DNA from: Ixodes scapularis
Taxonomy: Eukaryota > Arthropoda > Arachnida > Ixodida > Ixodidae
Assembly (NCBI RefSeq): GCF_016920785.2
Contig: NW_024609927.1
Location: forward strand, 1,246,001-1,310,000
Direction of reading: 5' to 3'
DNA length: 64,000 bases
Shown here: positions 54,292 through 64,000 of the stretch, piece after piece
How positions within the stretch are numbered: position 1 is the first letter of the stretch
Layout: the number at the start of each line of letters is the position of its first letter
Program-made: the position numbers and the translations under genes
The notes under the pieces: model-generated
The model's input: only the letters and a program-made list of their open reading frames with translations
Told to the model about the DNA's origin: nothing
Database searches by the model: none

Positions 54292-54333
54292 AGAGTCACC
54301 ACCTAAATGTATTTCTTCCACCGCGGTCTCACC
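54292..54333 (-). repeat. Dispersed repeat, copy 2 (partner at 50774-50814)
   Basis: Reverse copy of the 50774-50814 segment. Confidence 0.7.
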
Positions 54334-55269
54334 TTAGCATTGACTATCTTTAGCCATGCACGGTAAAGGCGCGAGCTAATTGCTTTGGGTCACTCCTCAG
54401 TGGCTGCGCGAGCGCTCGTGCAGCGAGGGCCTGTCGGGGCGGCCAAGGGTACCCGCGCACACGCGCACAGCCTTTCGAGTGAGTCCATGCTAAGATTGGA
54501 GGAATCGGTGGCCGAATTTTTCTCCCATGTCATTAAAAAGAAGAAAAAAGAAAAAAAAAGCGAATCGGTGGCTGAGTGTGCTCGAGCACACCAGCTCGGA
54601 GTACACGGAGCGAAAGCTCGCGCTGCAGAACCCAGGATCATAGGTTAAATCCCTACCCCTGCCCCTTTAGATCTGAATGAGCATCGTACCGGCGTGCGGT
54701 CGTGCATCAATACTGCGTGATGCACGCTAAAGGCTCAAGGCTAGCGGCTGTACTGCACTGGCTAAATTTCTCATCTACAGCTGGGAGACGCGTCGCCCGT
54801 TGAAGGAGACCGTGTTCTAAGCTGTATAAACATACATACACCCCAATTGTTTTCCCATGCTAGGATGAGGCGAATTATAGCTTTGGCCGTGAAACGGTGG
54901 CATAATCGTGTCAGCTATATATTTGTTTATAAACAAGCTCGCAACCGCCCACTATTGGCAAACCCCTGCGCGCTTCCGGTTATCATCTTCGTTTAATAAT
55001 TTTTTTTGCGTCCTTTTGTTTCCTGTAGAGCTCGGAACGCAAGCACGTTCATATAAAGGTATAATCCGTAACGCGAAGCACGCTTTGCATTGCAGATGAA
55101 CAAACAAATACATCACCGGAAGTCGACTGGGGCATGAAGCACTCTGGCGCTCTCGTAATATCAAATCATGCCGAGCGCGCGGTGAATAATCGGCATTAGG
55201 TGGTGCAGAAGGCACCCAGGTGGTGCCAGGGGCTGAATCACAACAAGAAGGCCAGCAGGAGAATCCCCG
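54334..55269. other. No recognised gene
   Basis: Near 54500-54590 a direct repeat of gaatcggtggc(c/t)ga(a/g)t flanks an A-rich tract. Nothing else is identifiable. Confidence 0.45.
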
Positions 55270-55316
55270 CCTCCAGCTCGTGCTTGTCACTCTCGGTGAC
55301 AAGCGCGAGCTGGAGG
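55270..55316. repeat. 21-bp-stem hairpin, 5-nt loop
   Basis: cctccagctcgtgcttgtca(c) faces its inverse with a single mismatch (a G-T pair in RNA) around the loop tctcg. Confidence 0.9.
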
Positions 55317-55612
55317 AAACGCAGACGCTCGGTTTTTATGCTGCGTCCCATTCGATTAAGCATGCGACGTTAAAACCACTCAGCTATTTTTATTTATTGC
55401 ACTTAGCTAAAACTTCATGTGGTGTTGCGAGCTTGAAATCTCGTCACGAGGCACCTGGCATTGGGCACGATCACGCGCATATCATAAGTGAGTGTGTAGG
55501 AGTCCAGGGGAAGAAGTACACTCAAGTGCTTCGGAGGAAACCGACGACGCAGCGTGCTGGTGTATAACAACTCAAACCACAAGACACGCCAGATATGGCT
55601 AAAGCGCGAAAC

Positions 55613-56139
55613 ACATGTACGACGAAACCGTCCGACCCGGCGTCCTATCAGGCAATACGACGGTCGGACGCAGCTTGTTTGGTTGTGTCGCACGCAACGT
55701 CGGAACGGCGGTGCGGCATGCGACCGACTGTCGATGGGTGGTTGCGGTGGTCGGATGGCCGCGGCGAATGACGACGCAGGTAGCGGGAACGTCATGAGGA
55801 CGTCACGTTTTCGGGAGCGGGCTATTCAGGAGCAAAGGATCCGGCTGTGAGTCCCTCTTTCTTTTCTTGGCATTTCTGGGGAGAGGAGGAGAGCCCACGC
55901 ACAGCTTTATTCAGTGCTCAAAGTGGGAGAGGGAACGTGTGCGTGCCTGACCCTTCCACTGCAGAAGGGCGATCTTAGGAAGTCAGGCAACACGCACTGG
56001 CCACGGAACAGTGCGAAGCCGATCGGAACCGTCAGAACGACGCGTCGCAAGCTCGGTCGGACGCATGTGTCTCGGATAATCGTTTGCGGCGAGTCGGAGC
56101 AGCGATCGGACGTCGGATCGGACGGTTTCGTCGTACATA
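55613..56139. mobile_element. Inverted-repeat element with about 33-bp ends
   Basis: Left catgtacgacgaaaccgtcc and right ggacggtttcgtcgtacat are inverted, continuing inward with gac...cggcgtcc. It encloses a relic of the MITE at 38727. A related right end (gcggcgagtctgagcagc, cgtcggatcggac) occurs at about 20340-20398. Confidence 0.65.
55861..55970 (-). mobile_element. MITE fragment, second copy of the 38727 family
   Basis: Reverse complement of the centre of 38756-38862, including gggctctcctcctctccc and ctgaataaagct. The outer inverted end is lost on one side. Confidence 0.7.
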
Positions 56140-56169
56140 TATGTTTTGCGCTTCACGGCCGGTTCAGAC

Positions 56170-56339
56170 ATTAGGCAGTTTTCGTAGAAGGCTTTCGCCG
56201 TCCCGCAAAGCTCTCCGCAACACGCTACGCTACCCGGATCTCTACAGTCAAGGCCATCGGCTTGCAGGCGCATTAGCGGCTTCTTCGTTGCAGAGGGTTT
56301 AGCGGAGGGGGAAACCCAGTCTACGAAAACTCCCTATTA
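56170..56339. mobile_element. MITE, second copy of the 20473 family
   Basis: Ends attaggcagttttcgtaga and ctacgaaaactccctatt are inverted. Same length and subterminal words as 20473-20642. Confidence 0.7.
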
Positions 56340-57424
56340 GCGTTCGACTGCGTTGCGTCCGCATGCGTCTTTTGTAAAGATATTACGATAATCTCCGAAC
56401 AATGGTAGCTCGCGCCGTCTCAAGCGCACGCAGTGGGGGTTAGCGCAAGCAAACGCCATGTCTGAAGCGCGCCTAAAGTTCCATAAGCACATCTGTGTTT
56501 GAGCGCGGTGCGTCCCGTAGCGGCAAATGGACGCGTTGCGTTGCGAAGAGCGCTTGTGCCAGGCTTGTACAAACAGTTGCGCTGACACGCAGTCAACCGC
56601 AGTCAAGAGCCCATGAGAACGCGCTATCATCGCTATCGGCTCAGCAATAGTTAGCGAAATCTACGGCAACATGGCGGCGCCCAGCGACAGCGCCAATGTG
56701 TTCGATCGTGGGACAATTCCGCTGGCTTCCCCGACATTTTTTCGAACTTGAACATCGCATCCTTGGAAGAACCAGTCCCCACCGCTCCCCAAAACGAAAA
56801 CGCAAGCACTGCGAGCGGAGAACAGGATACGTCTCGCCGAGTAGGCTGAGTGGCGCGAGCGGACACGTCACGTTATTCAACTCATAGATTCTGGATGAGG
56901 TTTTGACTTCACAAACTCATCACCGAAACCCGCGCATACTCTTCCTGCCTGATTCCCCACGGAGCCCTGGCAGTTGTTGGCTGCTGTTTCAGTCGTGAAC
57001 CCAGTTGTATTTTCTTTGCTTTTAAGACGCACAAATTGTGAAGACGCGGTATGTAGGTGGATGAAGATAAAAGTCTAGGACTGTTTCAAAATGACCATTC
57101 AAAACTATTTTCATGTCCATCGCTAGCATTATTCGCAGCAACGAGTTTGCCATCAACCATAAAAAAATAATATTCACAGAGTTTATAATGAACACTTTTA
57201 CATATTTTCACATCTCCACAGCCAGAAAAGTCTAATGACAATCTGTTTGCTTTTGCTTCAGATGGTTTTTCGGAATCAGGGATACATACAGAAAATTACG
57301 TACTTTGAGATGAAACAACTTAGCATATACAAGTTAAGTATGTACAGCAAATAATCAGATTTATGCTGTACGAAATATTCATAAACTCACCACTACAGTA
57401 TTGGACAAAATATAAAAGTACTCT
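56340..57424. other. No recognised gene
   Basis: 56640-56880 is GC-rich and includes caacatggcggcgccc, a word common near animal start sites. No open gene follows. The rest is AT-rich. Confidence 0.45.
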
Positions 57425-57671
57425 CCAAGTCAAATTTGGGTGTTTTAAGTGCCAAACCAACGACGGGAATCTGGCACGCCCGAGCGGAGGACTAAGGATT
57501 AATTTGGACCAGCTAGGGATCTTTTGCCGTGCAACCGAAAGCTCGGTTACACGGCGCCTCCTCCGCAATAAGCCTCCGTCAGATTCCGGGCACCTTGGCC
57601 GGTATTCGAACCCGCGACATGGGGATGCGTAGACCAGCCCTTTCGCCTCGAAGCCACCGAGGCGGCTTTAA
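57425..57671 (-). mobile_element. tRNA-headed SINE
   Basis: On the minus strand a tRNA-like head (57597-57671) has an A-box region ggtggcttcgaggcga and a B box ggttcgaatacc (rc at 57602-57613). A body follows with the ttggaccagctagggatctt and gtgcaaccgaaagctcgg words (plus strand), which I know from abundant arthropod SINEs. It is degenerate and old. Confidence 0.65.
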
Positions 57672-57734
57672 AGTACTCTCCCAGACTAGCGTAATATATG
57701 CACTCAGCTACGCTATAGTGGCAACTGAAGCTTC

Positions 57735-57870
57735 TCAGGCGAGTTTTCTGCCTTTCTGAGCAAAAGGCAACTTGCCAAAAATGTCGTTAGGACTTAGTCC
57801 TCGGAGCGAATACACGCGGCTTGCGGTGCGACTGACCAGATTGAAAAATGAATAGAAATATATATATATA
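57735..57870 (+). repeat. Detached 188-bp-type monomer, diverged
   Basis: Matches the 61-62 kb monomers through actgaccagattgaaaaatg and the ggacttagtc segment that only the first array copy retains. It was probably cut off from the array by the Gypsy insertion. Confidence 0.7.
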
Positions 57871-57875
57871 TATAT

Positions 57876-58014
57876 TGTTACAGTGCTGGAAGGAGCGATG
57901 GGAACGGGGTGCCCTCCGAACGATAGGTTTAATTCAAAACTGCCCGCTGCAGCGGCTGTGTGCACGAGCCACTGCCGATGGCCTGTCGTTGTCTTCGTCG
58001 CCGTCTATGTATCA
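57876..58014 (-). repeat. Putative 3' LTR, 139 bp
   Basis: Read on minus it starts TGATACATAG directly after the purine-rich GGCGGGGGTAA and ends CACTGTAACA, giving TG...CA ends. The second LTR is missing, so the limits are inferred. Confidence 0.55.
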
Positions 58015-60972
58015 TTACCCCCGCCGTTGTTGGCGGTCGTCTCGACCGCATAGTGGAGGGGGAAATTTGGTGCAGAAGAGGGGTGTTCTAGGGCGAGGGT
58101 TTGATTGGGATGATGGTAGGGTTTGATGCGTGTGATGTGAACGGTGTCCTTCGAAGGTGTTCTTCGGTCAGGTGTTGGGTGCAGGAGCTGTACCTGGTAG
58201 GTGAGGTCCGACAGCTTGGCAGTGATGCGGTATGGGCCGGCGTACCGGTGGAGGAACTTGGTGGCCTTGCCCTGTTGCCGACGTGGCGTCCAGAGCCACA
58301 CAAGGTCGCCGGCGGTGTAAGACGCAGGCCGATGTGTCTCGTTGTAACGTTGACATTGGCGCTGCTGTGAAGCCATTGTGCGTAGGCGGGCGAGCTGTCG
58401 CGCCTCTTCGGCACGGCAGACAAGGCGGGCGACAGTGTCCTCTAGCTGTTCATTATGGTTGTAAGGAAGTAACGCGTCGAGAAGTGTGGTTGGGGATCGA
58501 TTGTGTAGAAGAAAAAATGGAGTGTAGCCGTGTGTGTCTTGGAGAGCAGTGTTGTAGGCGTAGGTGACGAAGGGAAGTACACTGTCCCAGTTCTGATGAT
58601 CGGACTGGACGTACATGGAGATCATGTCTGCTATTGTGCGATTGAAGCGTTCCACTAGACCGTTCGTCTGGGGATGGTAAGCTGTAGTAGGTTTATGTAC
58701 AGTTCCACAGAGCCCTAACAACTGTTGAACCACTTCGGACAGGAAGACTGTGCCTCGGTCGCTGATGAGATGCCGAGGAGGTCCGTGCCGCAGAAAAACT
58801 TTTTCAGAAGGAAAGCGGCGACATCTTCAGCATTGGAGGTAGGCAATGATGACGTCTCGGCATAACGCGACAAGTGGTCAATTGCGACAATAATCCACCT
58901 GTTGCCTGATTGCGTAACAGGAAGTGGACCTAAAAGATCAATCCCCACGCGTTCAAATGGATAATGGGGAGGGTGAAGAGGATGTAGGCGTCCGGCGGGC
59001 GCAGTGGTGGGTCGTTTCCGGCGTTGACATTGTAGACATGATGCAACGTATTTGAAGATATCACGGTACATGCCCTGCCAGTAGAAAGTGTGTCGGACAC
59101 GCATGTATGTCTTGAAGAACCCCATGTGTCCAGCTGTGGGGTCATCATGGAGAGTACGCAATATGTCGCCACGGAGATGCTTAGGAACAACATACAGGAG
59201 TGGCGCACCTTGCGGGTCATAGTTCCGGCGGTATAATATTCCGTGTTCCAATGTGTAGATATTGGTAAGGCGTTTTTCCTTACGTGTCTGTGGACACTTC
59301 TGTAAACACTGAAATACTTGGCGGAGGGATTTGTCTTTTTGCTGTTCTACAGCAAAGTCTAAGCTTGAGGTCAAAGCGATTACATTGATGGGCGTATAAG
59401 GGAGTGATGGGTCTGAAGGTATCGGATTTCTAGACAAGCAATCAGGTGCTTCATGTTTTCTACCAGATTTATAAAATATAGATACATCGTATTCTTGAAG
59501 TTTAAGGGCCCATCTGCCGAGCCTTCCTGAGGGATCTTTCAGGTTGGATAACCAGCATAAGGCATGGTGATCTGTGACGACCTTAAAGGGGCGTCCAAAT
59601 ACGTATGGTCTGAACTTGGCAATTGCCCAAATAATCGCGAGACATTCTTTTTCTGTTATTGCATAATTCATTTCAGGTTTTGATAAAGCACGGCTCGCAT
59701 AGGCAACGACATGTTCTTTGCCTTCGTGTTTTTGAATGAGGACAGCACCAAGACCGTATCCACTAGCATCTGTGTGTATTTCCACTGGAAGCGAGGGGTT
59801 GAAATGGGCCAAAACGGGTTGTGTAGTAAGCGCGGTTTCGAGAGCATGAAATGCACGTTGTTCGCGTTGAGACCAAATGAAAGGGACGTTCTTTTTCAGA
59901 AGGTGGTGCAGGGGGGCCGATATTTCAGCGAAGCCACGAATGAACCGTCGGAAATAGGAGCACAGCCCGAGAAAAGAGCGCAAAGCCTTTTGATTCGTTG
60001 GTGGGGGGAACTGGGAAACTGCAGTTAATTTCTCGGGATCAGGGGATATGCCCTGGGGGCTGACCAAGTGGCCGAGGATCTTAATTGCAGTGTTTCCAAA
60101 TACGCACTTCTTAGAGTTCAGCTGAAGACCAGCGTCGCGAAATATTTTCAGCACAGCAGTCAGGCGAGACAAGTGTGTGTCAAAATTGGACGAGAATATT
60201 ATAACGTCATCTAAATAGCATAAACAAGTTGTCCAACGCAAGCCTCGGAGCAAAGAATCTATCATTCGCTCGAAGGTAGCAGGAGCGTTACACAATCCGA
60301 AGGGCATAACACGGAACTCGTAAAGGCCATCAGGAGTAACGAAAGCTGTCTTTTCGCGATCTGTTTCGTCTACGCTGATTTGCCAATACCCTGAACGCAT
60401 ATCTATCGAAGAAAAGTAGTTGGCATCGTGTAGGCTATCAAGGGCGTCATCTATGCGTGGAAGAGGGTAAACGTCTTTCTTGGTTATTTTGTTGAGGCGC
60501 CTGTAATCAACACAGAATCTCCAGGTGTTATCCTTCTTTTTAACCAGTACCACCGGAGATGACCAGGGACTGGATGAATCCTGAATGATATTTTTGCGCA
60601 ACATGTCACTCACATGATTTTGCATAACTTCGCGTTCTTTGGCAGAAACACGATATGGACGACTGCGTAAAGGCTGGTGGTCTCCCGTTGCAATGGTATG
60701 TTGAACAATTGATGTTTGTGTCAGGGGAGTAGAGTGAAAGTCAAAGATATCAAGAAAAGAGCACAGTAGCTTATGCAAGGCGTCACGTTGTGACTCAGGC
60801 AAATTGGCGTTAATGGTCTGGCGAAGCAATTTGTGGGCATCCACGGAGTCGGAAATCAAAGGTGCGTTGGACGTCAAGCCGGTATCGCTAACAGCATTGA
60901 TGTATATGACGTCGTGAAGCGTCGTTGTAGCAATGCATGAGCCAGCTGGAAGGATTTGGTAGATGTTTGTAT

Positions 60973-60975
<3 letters not shown>
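58005..60975 (-). pseudogene. Gypsy pol (RT-RNase H-integrase), frameshifted
   Basis: Two frames cover it: 58715-60975 and 58005-58733. RT shows RFCVDYRRLN, PFGLCNAPATFERMI and the intact YLDDVIIFS. RNase H shows EIHTDASGYGLGAVL and AYASRALSKPEMNY. The integrase zinc module HDDPTAGHMGF...CLQCQRRKR is intact. The core holds D in VGIDLLGP and, after the break, D in LISDRGTVF and E in NGLVERFN, so the triad is complete. A single-base loss near 58793-58806 (T/C run, AAAGTTTTTC on minus) shifts the frame just before the second Asp. The C-terminal AGDLVWLWTP...YAGPYRITAKL GPY/F-like block is present. The upstream end dissolves into TA repeats, which is why the frame begins with alternating Tyr and Ile. 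It cannot transpose without help. Confidence 0.92.

Positions 60976-61020
<45 letters not shown>
60976..61020. repeat. (TA)n microsatellite
   Basis: Pure TA repeats, about 45 bp, at the broken 5' side of the second Gypsy element. Confidence 0.95.
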
Positions 61021-61022
<2 letters not shown>

Positions 61023-62040
61023 GTAATATCAAAATGACTCTCCCGGGATATATAACTAGGCATACAGAGGTACGTGATAGGGAAAAAATTAGTCTTGTCA
61101 GACGATTTGTGTGGCTTGCTGAGCGAGGGGCAACTGCCCCAAAAACTCGTTCGGACTTAGTCGCCCCAGCGAAAAGTGCCGACGTTCGTTGCGAGAGACC
61201 AGATTGAAAAATTTATAGAAAAATAAATATAAGTAATATCAAAATGCTCTCCCGGAATATATAAATAGGCATACAGAGGTACGTGATAGGGAAAAATCAA
61301 TCTTGTCAGACGATTTGTGTGGCTTCCTGAGCGAGCCGTAACTGCCCAAAAGACTCGTTCGGGTGCCGACGTTTGTTGCGGGAGACCAGATTGAAAAATT
61401 TATAGAAAAATAAATATAGGTAATATCAAAACGCTCTCCCGGAATATATAAATAGGCATACTGAGGTACGTGATAGGAAAAAAATTAGTCTTGTCAGACA
61501 AATTGTGTGGCCTCCTGAGCGAGGCCCAACTGCCCAAAAAACTCGTTCGAGTGCCGACGTTTGCTGCGGGAGACGAGATTGAAAAAAATATAGAAAAATA
61601 AATATAGGCAATATCAAAACGCTCTCCCGGAATATATAAATAGGCTTACAGAGGTACGTGATAGGAGAAAAATTAATCTTGTCAGACGATTTGTGTGGCT
61701 TCCTGAGCGAGGCGCAACTGCCCAAAGAACTCGTTCGAGTGCCGACGTTTCTTACGGGAGACCAGATTGAAAAACGTATAGAAAAATAAATATAGGTAGT
61801 ATCAAAATGTTCTCCCGGAATATATAAATGGGCATACTGAGGTACGTGATAGAGAAAAAATTAGTCTTGTCAGACTATTTGTGTGGCTTCCTGAGCGAGG
61901 CGCAACTGCCCGAAAAACTCGTTCGAGTGCCGACGTTTGTTGCGGGAGACCAGATTGAAAAATTTATAGAAAAATAAATATTGGTAATATCAAAATGCTT
62001 TCCCGGAATATATAAATAGGCATACAGAGGTATGTGATAG
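61021..62040 (+). repeat. 188-bp monomer tandem array, about 5.4 copies
   Basis: Monomers start near 61023, 61233, 61420, 61608, 61796 and 61984. The first is 210 bp and keeps about 22 bp (ggacttagtcgccccagcg) that the others lack. Each carries ctcccggaatatataaatag, a TATA-like box, except the first, where it is changed. The last copy stops about 57 bp in, just after its TATA box at 62011-62018, where LINE sequence begins. It could be a satellite or the promoter monomers of that LINE. Confidence 0.9.
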
Positions 62041-62103
62041 GGGAAAGGGGAGGAAGTGGCCCAGTGGATTCTGTTTCCGACAGCCGATTGGAGCGGACGC
62101 AGG

Positions 62104-63281
62104 ATGGCAGGCTTCCACGGAGCTGCGATAACGGTCCACGCCGGCCGCGGTGACTCGGATTCTTTTGCTCCGAAGGAATATCGTATTTCTTTGCCGCCCT
62201 TGCCACCAGGTGATGCAATGAAGAAAGCAGTTGTTCTGCACTGTGACATTGCCAGAAGACCGTACCGCATTGAGGATCTTCGGCGGCCGCTGGAAGAACT
62301 GGGTGTCATCAGGGAAGTGGCTGGCATCGGGGCATATCAAATATCCCACGTCTGGCTGCTCAAACTTCATACCGACGTGGCCAAGCTCAAGTTGGTCGAA
62401 GCGCGGCGGCTCGAAGTCAAAGGCCGCACATGCCTCGTCGTCGACCCAACGAGGCAGGAAGTTCGAGTGAAACTTCACTGGGTGTCGTTCGACGTCTCAA
62501 ACGAGGACATCCGAAAGGCCTTCACGGATTACGGCAAGGTAAAGGACGTTTCCTTTGACCGGTAGAAGGTGGCTGGCCTCGAGGGGGCCGAGTCCACCAC
62601 CCGGATTGTACGCATCGTACTTCGGGAGGGAGTCACCCTCGAGCGCCTTCCGCACCAGTTGCGTTTCGGAAGCGGCACGGTACTAGCCGTAGTGCCTGGA
62701 CAAGCTCCGATTTGCCTCCGGTGCCGCAAGACTGGGCATATCCGGCGGGACTGCCGGGCCCCAAGGTGTTCTGAGTGCCGCGCCTACGGGCACGAGCAGC
62801 AGGACTGTGTGCGATCGTACGCACGAGCTGCGGTACGTGGTGCGGGTGATGACCAGAATGACCTCCTCATGGACGAGGAGGAGGCGGAAAGAGCGGCGGC
62901 TCCCACTGCGACTTCGACCGAGCAGCACACCCCGGTTGACAAGGGCAGCCGGCAGACACCGGCCCGATGGAGGCGAGCGTCGTGGGAGCGAAGCAGCTGG
63001 AGACTGCAGCCTCTGGTCCTGCTCTTGAAGACTCGTCGACGTCTTCTGTGCCAGAAGGCGATGCAAGGGACGTTGCCGCGACGGACAGCGAGCCCACCGT
63101 CTCTGAAATGGACCTTGACAAGACTGCCGTGAAGCGTCACCATGAAGGCGGTGCTGAGTTATCTCAGGAACGGCTGCTACGACAGCTCGAACGGAAGTGG
63201 AAGGTGGTGGCGGGGTGGAAAGGCGTCGACAGTCCGCAGCGGTCTTCGTCACCGCATTCCCACGAGAAGCTGTCCCAATAG
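62104..63281 (+). pseudogene. LINE ORF1 (Gag-like RNA-binding protein)
   Basis: The first in-frame ATG is at 62104; a GTG at 62056 is also in frame. About 153 codons lead to an in-frame TAG at 62563, then the same frame continues. The N-terminal part includes VRVKLHWVSFDVSNEDIRKA and FTDYGKVKDV, which looks like an RRM-type fold. Then come two CX2CX4HX4C zinc knuckles, CLRCRKTGHIRRDC and CSECRAYGHEQQDC (about 62716-62810), typical of LINE and retroviral nucleocapsid proteins. After an acidic stretch the likely frame changes near 62900-62970 to one ending SPHSHEKLSQ and stop at 63281. The protein would bind LINE RNA in a cytoplasmic particle. The stop and the frame change make it inactive. Confidence 0.8.
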
Positions 63282-63387
63282 GCCACCACTGTGAGAGAGG
63301 ACTGCCGTGTATGAAGACGCGCCAAGAGGGTAATCTCCGTACGCTGTGCCTGGTCCCACTTCACGATAAACACGCTTGAAAAGCCTG

Positions 63388-63811
63388 TACGTATAGCGAC
63401 CTTAAATGTACGGCGGCTCGCTGAGAGAAGAAAGCAAAGGCTGTTGTATCGTCTAGTCGTAGAGCTGGACCTCGACATAGTCGCTTTGCAAGAAACGAAT
63501 GTCGAAAGGGAGGACCAGACAGAGCGTATGGTGTGGCCTTTTACTGCTAACTATAGCGTGTGCGTCAGTCATGCAGTAGGAGCATCGGCAGGGTTTCTGT
63601 TGTTAGTTCGCGCGAGCCTGGGAGCGGATGTGCAAAAGTTTACGACCTCAGAATCGGGTCGACTGATAGTCTGTGATATGGCATTTTTGTCGCACGAGTG
63701 GCGAGTCATTTGCATTTAAGCGCATAACACAGCCGAAGAACGAAAAAAGTTTTTTGAAGATATTCGTTCTTTCTTTGCGACGGAGCGTAATGTGATCTTT
63801 GTTGGTGATCC
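63388..63811 (+). pseudogene. LINE ORF2 start: AP-like endonuclease, truncated
   Basis: The frame reads VRIATLNVRRLAERR, with the Asn of the first EEP-family motif, then DIVALQETNVE with the catalytic Glu, the usual start of the apurinic-type endonuclease that nicks target DNA. A TAA at 63717-63719 falls in the segment normally reading I-Y-A-P-N (here VICI then stop, then AHNTAEERKKFFEDI). The motif VIFVGD is reached at about 63800, and then similarity stops. The catalytic D/N/H half of the domain and the whole RT are missing. Confidence 0.8.
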
Positions 63812-64000
63812 AGCGCATACCCGCGTCCCACCCTCACGTCAAACATCTGCGCATACTGGATGACGACATTAGACCTCAAAGCGTGACGTTGTACCTAACG
63901 ATAGGCCTGACGTCGGCCCAGCGCATACCCTCCCCACCCCCTCCCCCTTACCTCTGCGCCGCCAGCAGTTTGGCTGGCTCCTCGTCAAAGATGAGCCCGT
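63812..64000. other. Unrecognised sequence after LINE break
   Basis: Contains cagcgcatacc twice (63812 and 63918), 106 bp apart. Otherwise nothing identifiable before the window ends. Confidence 0.45.

Larger units (their letters stand above)
57876..60975 (-). mobile_element. Second Ty3/Gypsy element, 5'-truncated
   Basis: Keeps pol from just upstream of RT to the end plus a short 3' LTR. There is no gag, protease, PBS or 5' LTR. The truncated side meets a TA microsatellite at 60976, and the LTR side also abuts TA repeats. It is inserted in the 188-bp monomer array. It is related to, but clearly different from, the element at 21 kb. Confidence 0.9.
62041..63811 (+). mobile_element. LINE, 5' part, mutated and 3'-truncated
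   Basis: A non-LTR retrotransposon with ORF1 (zinc knuckles) and the start of ORF2 (endonuclease). Similarity ends abruptly at 63811 inside the endonuclease. No RT is present here. Confidence 0.85.

Noticed and set aside
61426..62478. Minus-strand frames across the 188-bp array and LINE ORF1
   Set aside because: They repeat with the monomer or mirror ORF1 and show no domain.

Overview
The window is animal nuclear DNA with no sign of bacterial gene organisation: there are no operons, candidate exons are isolated, and most of what can be recognised is transposable elements. The mix of Ty3/Gypsy elements, a GIY-YIG Penelope-like element, a zinc-knuckle LINE, tRNA-headed SINEs, THAP9/P and DDE_Tnp_4 transposase relics and many short inverted-repeat elements suggests a chelicerate, most likely a tick. 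That assignment is inference from family resemblance, not a database match.

Layout. 0-6 kb: a decayed DDE_Tnp_4 (PIF/Harbinger-like) transposase, then a 724-bp inverted-repeat element whose arms each carry a recursive-splice-type motif. 5.6-9.8 kb: a small inverted-repeat element next to a 3.6-kb element with 677-bp terminal arms set in TA repeats. 10.1-13.0 kb: a MITE, then two 5'-truncated Penelope-like copies head to head, forming a 1165-bp-arm palindrome. 15.9-17.7 kb: a hAT-like non-autonomous element. 18 kb: inverted GTGAGT-type minisatellites. 21.3-27.1 kb: a nearly intact, very young Ty3/Gypsy element on the minus strand, with 387-bp LTRs, PBS, PPT, gag, pro and pol. 28-45 kb: mostly unrecognised DNA with minisatellites, MITEs, a LINE reverse transcriptase relic and two candidate exons, possibly of one host gene. 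46.7-49.5 kb: an inverted-repeat unit, a hairpin minisatellite, a cluster of GTCACGTGAC boxes, a tandem duplication and a foldback. 50-57.7 kb: more MITEs, inverted promoter-like modules, a THAP9/P-type transposase relic and a SINE. 57.7-63.8 kb: a 188-bp monomer array split by a 5'-truncated Gypsy element and running directly into a LINE with ORF1 and the start of ORF2.

The genes that work together here are those of the elements themselves. The minus-strand Gypsy element makes Gag, then Gag-Pro by an apparent -1 frameshift (GGGAAAC, 7-nt spacer, stem), with one amber codon between protease and reverse transcriptase. The LINE may be driven by its upstream 188-bp monomers, each carrying a TATA-like box, in a layout like the monomeric promoters of mouse L1. 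No complete host gene can be established.
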